From: Paludisphaera rhizosphaerae
Lineage (GTDB): Bacteria; Planctomycetota; Planctomycetia; Isosphaerales; Isosphaeraceae
Direction of reading: 5' to 3'
Length of the DNA: 37,849 nucleotides
Assembly: GCF_011065895.1 (NCBI RefSeq)
Contig: NZ_JAALCR010000045.1
Span: forward strand, 1-37,849
Shown in pieces: positions 35,534-37,849 of this stretch. How positions within the stretch are numbered: the stretch's first letter is position 1; every line of letters begins with the position of its first letter. Position numbers and translations under genes: made by a program. A model generated the notes under the pieces. It had not been told where the DNA came from, searched no databases, and saw nothing but the letters and a program-made list of their open reading frames with translations.

Positions 35534-37099
35534 TCAGGAAAGCCAGGTGGAACGACGCGTTCGAGAGTATTTATTCATGTTCCAATCGATATTCCAGCCC
35601 GCGAGAGCGTGGTCGATCGAGACGGTCGACGTGGAATTGCCGTCCGAAGCGTTCGCGAACGCCGATGTGGGCGTCGTGAGCCGCATCGCGTCGGCCGCGG
35701 CGCTGAAGCCGGTTCTCATGCCCGAGGGGTCGAAGGACATCGACTCAGAGAGAGCCTGAGGGTGCACGGTCAGAGTCGGCCCGGCCAGCAGTTCGTCGCC
35801 CACTGCGGAGAGGCCTCCGAGTTGGAGTACGCCGTGGTGGTCGTGATCCTGGCCCAGAACCGAGGCCAGCCAGCTCTGCACAGCCGCCGCGGCGGATCCG
35901 ATCGAGGTCGTCGAGTTCGACGGGGCGACGGGGCCGGCCGAGGTCGTCATCTGGGTGATGCCGCCTCCCTGGCTCGACTGCGCCGCGATCGCGGTATTGG
36001 GAGGGGCGACGAGCGCCATCTTCGACGTTCCGAAGTTGATCTGGAGGGCGTACGCGCCGGTGCCGCCGCTATCGCCGCCCGCCGACGCGACCCGAATGAA
36101 AAAGCCCTGGCCGGCGGTCACGCCTCCGACGGACAGGGTGGCAGTGCTCCCGGTACCCAAAGCGGCCCCGCTGTCCACTCCCAGGTAGTTGAGCGACGAG
36201 TCGAAGACCATCACCTGAGGTGCCAACAAGCTCAGGTTTTTGGATTGAGCCGTGACCGTGAAGCTGCCTATGTTGGTCTGCGGGATGGTCACCCAGAACC
36301 ACTCCGTCATCGTCGACGTCGTGATGTCGAGATCGGTCTGCGTAATCTGATTCAACGAAGTGCGATACTTGTCGAGGCTCTTGGCGTTGTACCAGATCTG
36401 ATTGTTCTGGCCGCCGCTGTTGTATGAGTCGTACTGGCGAGGCCCGTAGGCGCTGATGCTGTCGATGCCGGCGATGTCGTCGCTGTTGAGACTCTGCTTG
36501 ATGCCCGTGTAGTAGTAGTACATGACGGCCTTGGCGATGGTCGAATGGTCCATCCCCAGGGCGTGGCCCAGCTCGTGGATGGCGACCGTCTGCAGGTCGT
36601 AGTTGGCGTCGATCTTCCAGGAGACGTTGGAGTTGAGAACGATGTCCCCGGCGAGGGTCCCGCCGTTGAGCGGCGGGGGCGAATAGGCCGCCCCCAGCGT
36701 GCCGGAAGAGAGCGGCATGGCGCTGATTCTGATGTCGCCGAAATAGGGGGAGCCTTGCTGGTTTCCCGCGGAGCCGAGCGGTGCGCCGTTGTCGGAAACC
36801 TGGACCAGGTTGATGTTCGCCACTGCCTGCCAGACCGCGGCGGCCGAGGCGAACTCACGCTGCCAGACGTCAGATGATCCCAACGAATTGAGCGTCTGGA
36901 AGAGCGAACTGGAGTTAACGCCGATCGCGGTCCCGTCTGGGACGAAGCTGTAGGTGATTCTGGAACCGTAGGTCCAGTTCGCACCGAGAGTTGCATAGAG
37001 CAGCAAACGCTCCTCCAGCCCCTCGACCCTCGGCCGCCAACGGCGATTCGCGGTCCCGGAACTCCCCTCGCGTGATTGGTCCTGCGACTGCCGCATCAT
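35534..37099 (-). CDS. Matrixin-type zinc metalloprotease, exported
   Basis: The product is 521 residues from ATG 37099, chosen because GGGAG lies eight bases upstream; longer readings to 37198 add an unconserved leader. The N-terminus has an Arg-rich stretch and VEGLEERLLLYATLGANW (25-42), the LE-x-R-x-LL-like motif. The catalytic domain (about 40-215) carries the metzincin zinc motif HELGHALGMDH (His175, Glu176, His179, His185) and a likely Met-turn at Met193 in AVMYYYY. The family's DDIAGI block follows. Next comes a PPC-like beta domain (about 260-365), then a Ser/Thr/Ala-rich tail. Matrixins cleave extracellular proteins; no inhibitor or cysteine-switch prodomain is seen. Confidence 0.92.
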   Translation of the reverse strand: MMRQSQDQSREGSSGTANRRWRPRVEGLEERLLLYATLGANWTYGSRITYSFVPDGTAIGVNSSSLFQTLNSLGSSDVWQREFASAAAVWQAVANINLVQVSDNGAPLGSAGNQQGSPYFGDIRISAMPLSSGTLGAAYSPPPLNGGTLAGDIVLNSNVSWKIDANYDLQTVAIHELGHALGMDHSTIAKAVMYYYYTGIKQSLNSDDIAGIDSISAYGPRQYDSYNSGGQNNQIWYNAKSLDKYRTSLNQITQTDLDITTSTMTEWFWVTIPQTNIGSFTVTAQSKNLSLLAPQVMVFDSSLNYLGVDSGAALGTGSTATLSVGGVTAGQGFFIRVASAGGDSGGTGAYALQINFGTSKMALVAPPNTAIAAQSSQGGGITQMTTSAGPVAPSNSTTSIGSAAAAVQSWLASVLGQDHDHHGVLQLGGLSAVGDELLAGPTLTVHPQALSESMSFDPSGMRTGFSAAADAMRLTTPTSAFANASDGNSTSTVSIDHALAGWNIDWNMNKYSRTRRSTWLS

Positions 37100-37478
37100 C
37101 TGATGCACTCCCTTTGAAGCAACTCTGGAGAGGCCGCTCGCATTCCCTGGCGTCGCAGCAGTGCCGACCGATGAGGCAACCTCGTCCTCGCACGGCAAGC
37201 ACCTATTTGGGCCTCTAAGAACACCCTAGGTCACGTCTTGCGGCTTGTCCGAAAAATCGCGAAAAAAATAGCGATTTGCCGCGACCGCGGCCCGTTGGTG
37301 TGTTCTATGCTATTGCCCCTCTGAGTTTTAGGGCCGGCATGGAGGCGATGGGCCGAATCATCACTCGTGCACTCTGGAGTGAGGCAGACCGCTGAGATGC
37401 GTGATTCGAGCAAGCCGTGGAGACGGCGGGGACTGGGCGGGGAAAGTTGACCAGGAGGGCGGGCGAAAGTTGAGGCGC
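37100..37478. other. Intergenic region upstream of the metalloprotease gene
   Basis: There is no credible gene. AAATCGC (37254-37260) and GCGATTT (37271-37277) form a perfect 7-bp inverted repeat around an A-rich ten-base spacer, 155 bases before the metalloprotease start. This could be an operator or the end of a hairpin. The rest is unremarkable. Confidence 0.45.
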
Positions 37479-37530
37479 AAAAAAAAAGACGCCGGCATTC
37501 CGCTTCCTGATAGAAGCGGGACGCCGGCCG
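37479..37530 (-). terminator. Intrinsic terminator of the right-edge gene
   Basis: On the minus strand a stem forms from GCCGGC (37523-37528 with 37491-37496) and CCGCTTC (37500-37506 with 37513-37519), followed at once by nine T residues (37479-37487 on the plus strand, as A). It is the only textbook stem plus T tract in the window and lies about 80 bases after the stop at 37612. Confidence 0.9.
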
Positions 37531-37611
37531 TCGTAGTTTCGATGTAGATAACCCCTGCACGATCACGAGAGACGGCTGGATTTAGAGCCGTTTCGAGTCG
37601 CGCGGTAGGTT

Positions 37612-37849
37612 TCAGCCCTGGGGGGCAGCCTTCACCGGGGCCTGCGGGGCCGGGGCGATCTGCGGGGCCGGAGCGACCTTCGCAGGGGCCTGCGGGGCCG
37701 GAGCGACCTTCACCGGGGCCTGAGGAGCCGGGGCGATCTTCGCCGGAGCCTGAGGAGCCGGGGCGATCTTGGCCGGAGCCTGAGGAGCCGGGGCGATCTT
37801 CGCCGGAGCCTGGGGAGCCGGGGCGATCTTGGCCGGAGCCTGAGGAGCC
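37612..37849 (-). CDS. C-terminus of an Ala/Pro/Gln/Lys-repeat protein (partial)
   Basis: The frame is open on the minus strand from the window edge to the TGA at 37612-37614, with no start inside the window. The 78 visible residues are mostly tandem ten-residue units of the form KIAPAPQAPA, with Ile/Val exchange, ending VKAAPQG. Such Pro/Ala/Lys repeats give an extended, basic, flexible tail, seen in cell-wall-spanning or nucleic-acid-binding proteins. The true size and domains are outside the window, so no function is assigned. The intrinsic terminator 80 bases on supports a real gene. Confidence 0.75.
   Translation of the reverse strand, partial: APQAPAKIAPAPQAPAKIAPAPQAPAKIAPAPQAPAKIAPAPQAPVKVAPAPQAPAKVAPAPQIAPAPQAPVKAAPQG
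37631..37849 (-). repeat. 30-bp tandem repeat inside the right-edge gene
   Basis: Units of 30 bp (one unit reads cctgaggagccggggcgatc then ttcgccggag) repeat to the window edge. The copies nearest the edge are almost identical and those near the stop are more diverged and one is shortened. This gradient suggests recent expansion at the upstream side. Confidence 0.85.

Noticed and set aside
37231-37566. 111-codon minus-strand open frame
   Set aside because: It runs through the intrinsic terminator at 37479-37530, has no ribosome site and no recognisable protein.

Overview
The window is GC-rich DNA from what is most likely a planctomycete of the Isosphaeraceae type (Singulisphaera/Paludisphaera-like). 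This is inferred from the gene content. Three exported-looking proteins carry a short N-terminal LE-x-R-x-LL-like motif of the kind seen in large planctomycete surface proteins. There is a FlgI-like domain fused to HEAT-like repeats, a formylglycine sulfatase, a Tat-exported prenyltransferase/squalene-oxidase-repeat protein, and HTH-receiver regulators. No species is assigned.

Left end (1-2664): an accessory region. Two clusters of a small hairpin-forming repeat (267-486 and 1753-1960) flank a gene for a secreted protein of unknown function. The right cluster lies directly upstream of a REP-associated tyrosine transposase (RAYT). The repeats share the core CGGTGTCAGTTC, while the short arms around it differ between copies yet stay complementary. 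This is the most system-like observation in the window.

Middle (2954-17163, mostly + strand): a small unknown protein, a phosphoglucosamine-mutase-like enzyme translationally coupled to a HAD-IB phosphatase, an aldo/keto reductase, a CoA-acylating methylmalonate-semialdehyde dehydrogenase, and a 1.57-kb gene-free region full of inverted and direct repeats. These are followed by the FlgI-HEAT protein, an HTH-receiver regulator with a degenerate acidic pocket, a GT39-like membrane glycosyltransferase, moaC, a long-chain polyprenyl diphosphate synthase and an XRE-family regulator.

Housekeeping block (17352-22139, - strand): read in its own direction it is ffs (SRP RNA), dnaX, ybaB, recR and then rpoN. 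dnaX-ybaB-recR is the classical bacterial order. The ffs RNA lies immediately before dnaX and constrains the dnaX start.

Trehalose/glycogen block (23723-32834): treZ (+) converges on a sulfatase (-), which follows treY (-) and glgX (-). GlgX, TreY and TreZ together give the route from glycogen or maltodextrin to trehalose: debranching, intramolecular transglycosylation at the reducing end, then release of trehalose. The sulfatase interrupts this set and has no obvious part in it.

Right end (33053-37849, - strand): two large cell-surface or secreted proteins (an Ig-like/PPC-like protein with a C-terminal membrane anchor, and a matrixin-type zinc metalloprotease). Then comes a canonical intrinsic terminator serving a gene cut by the window edge, whose product ends in ten-residue Ala-Pro-Gln-Lys repeats. 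No tRNA, rRNA or CRISPR array was seen.
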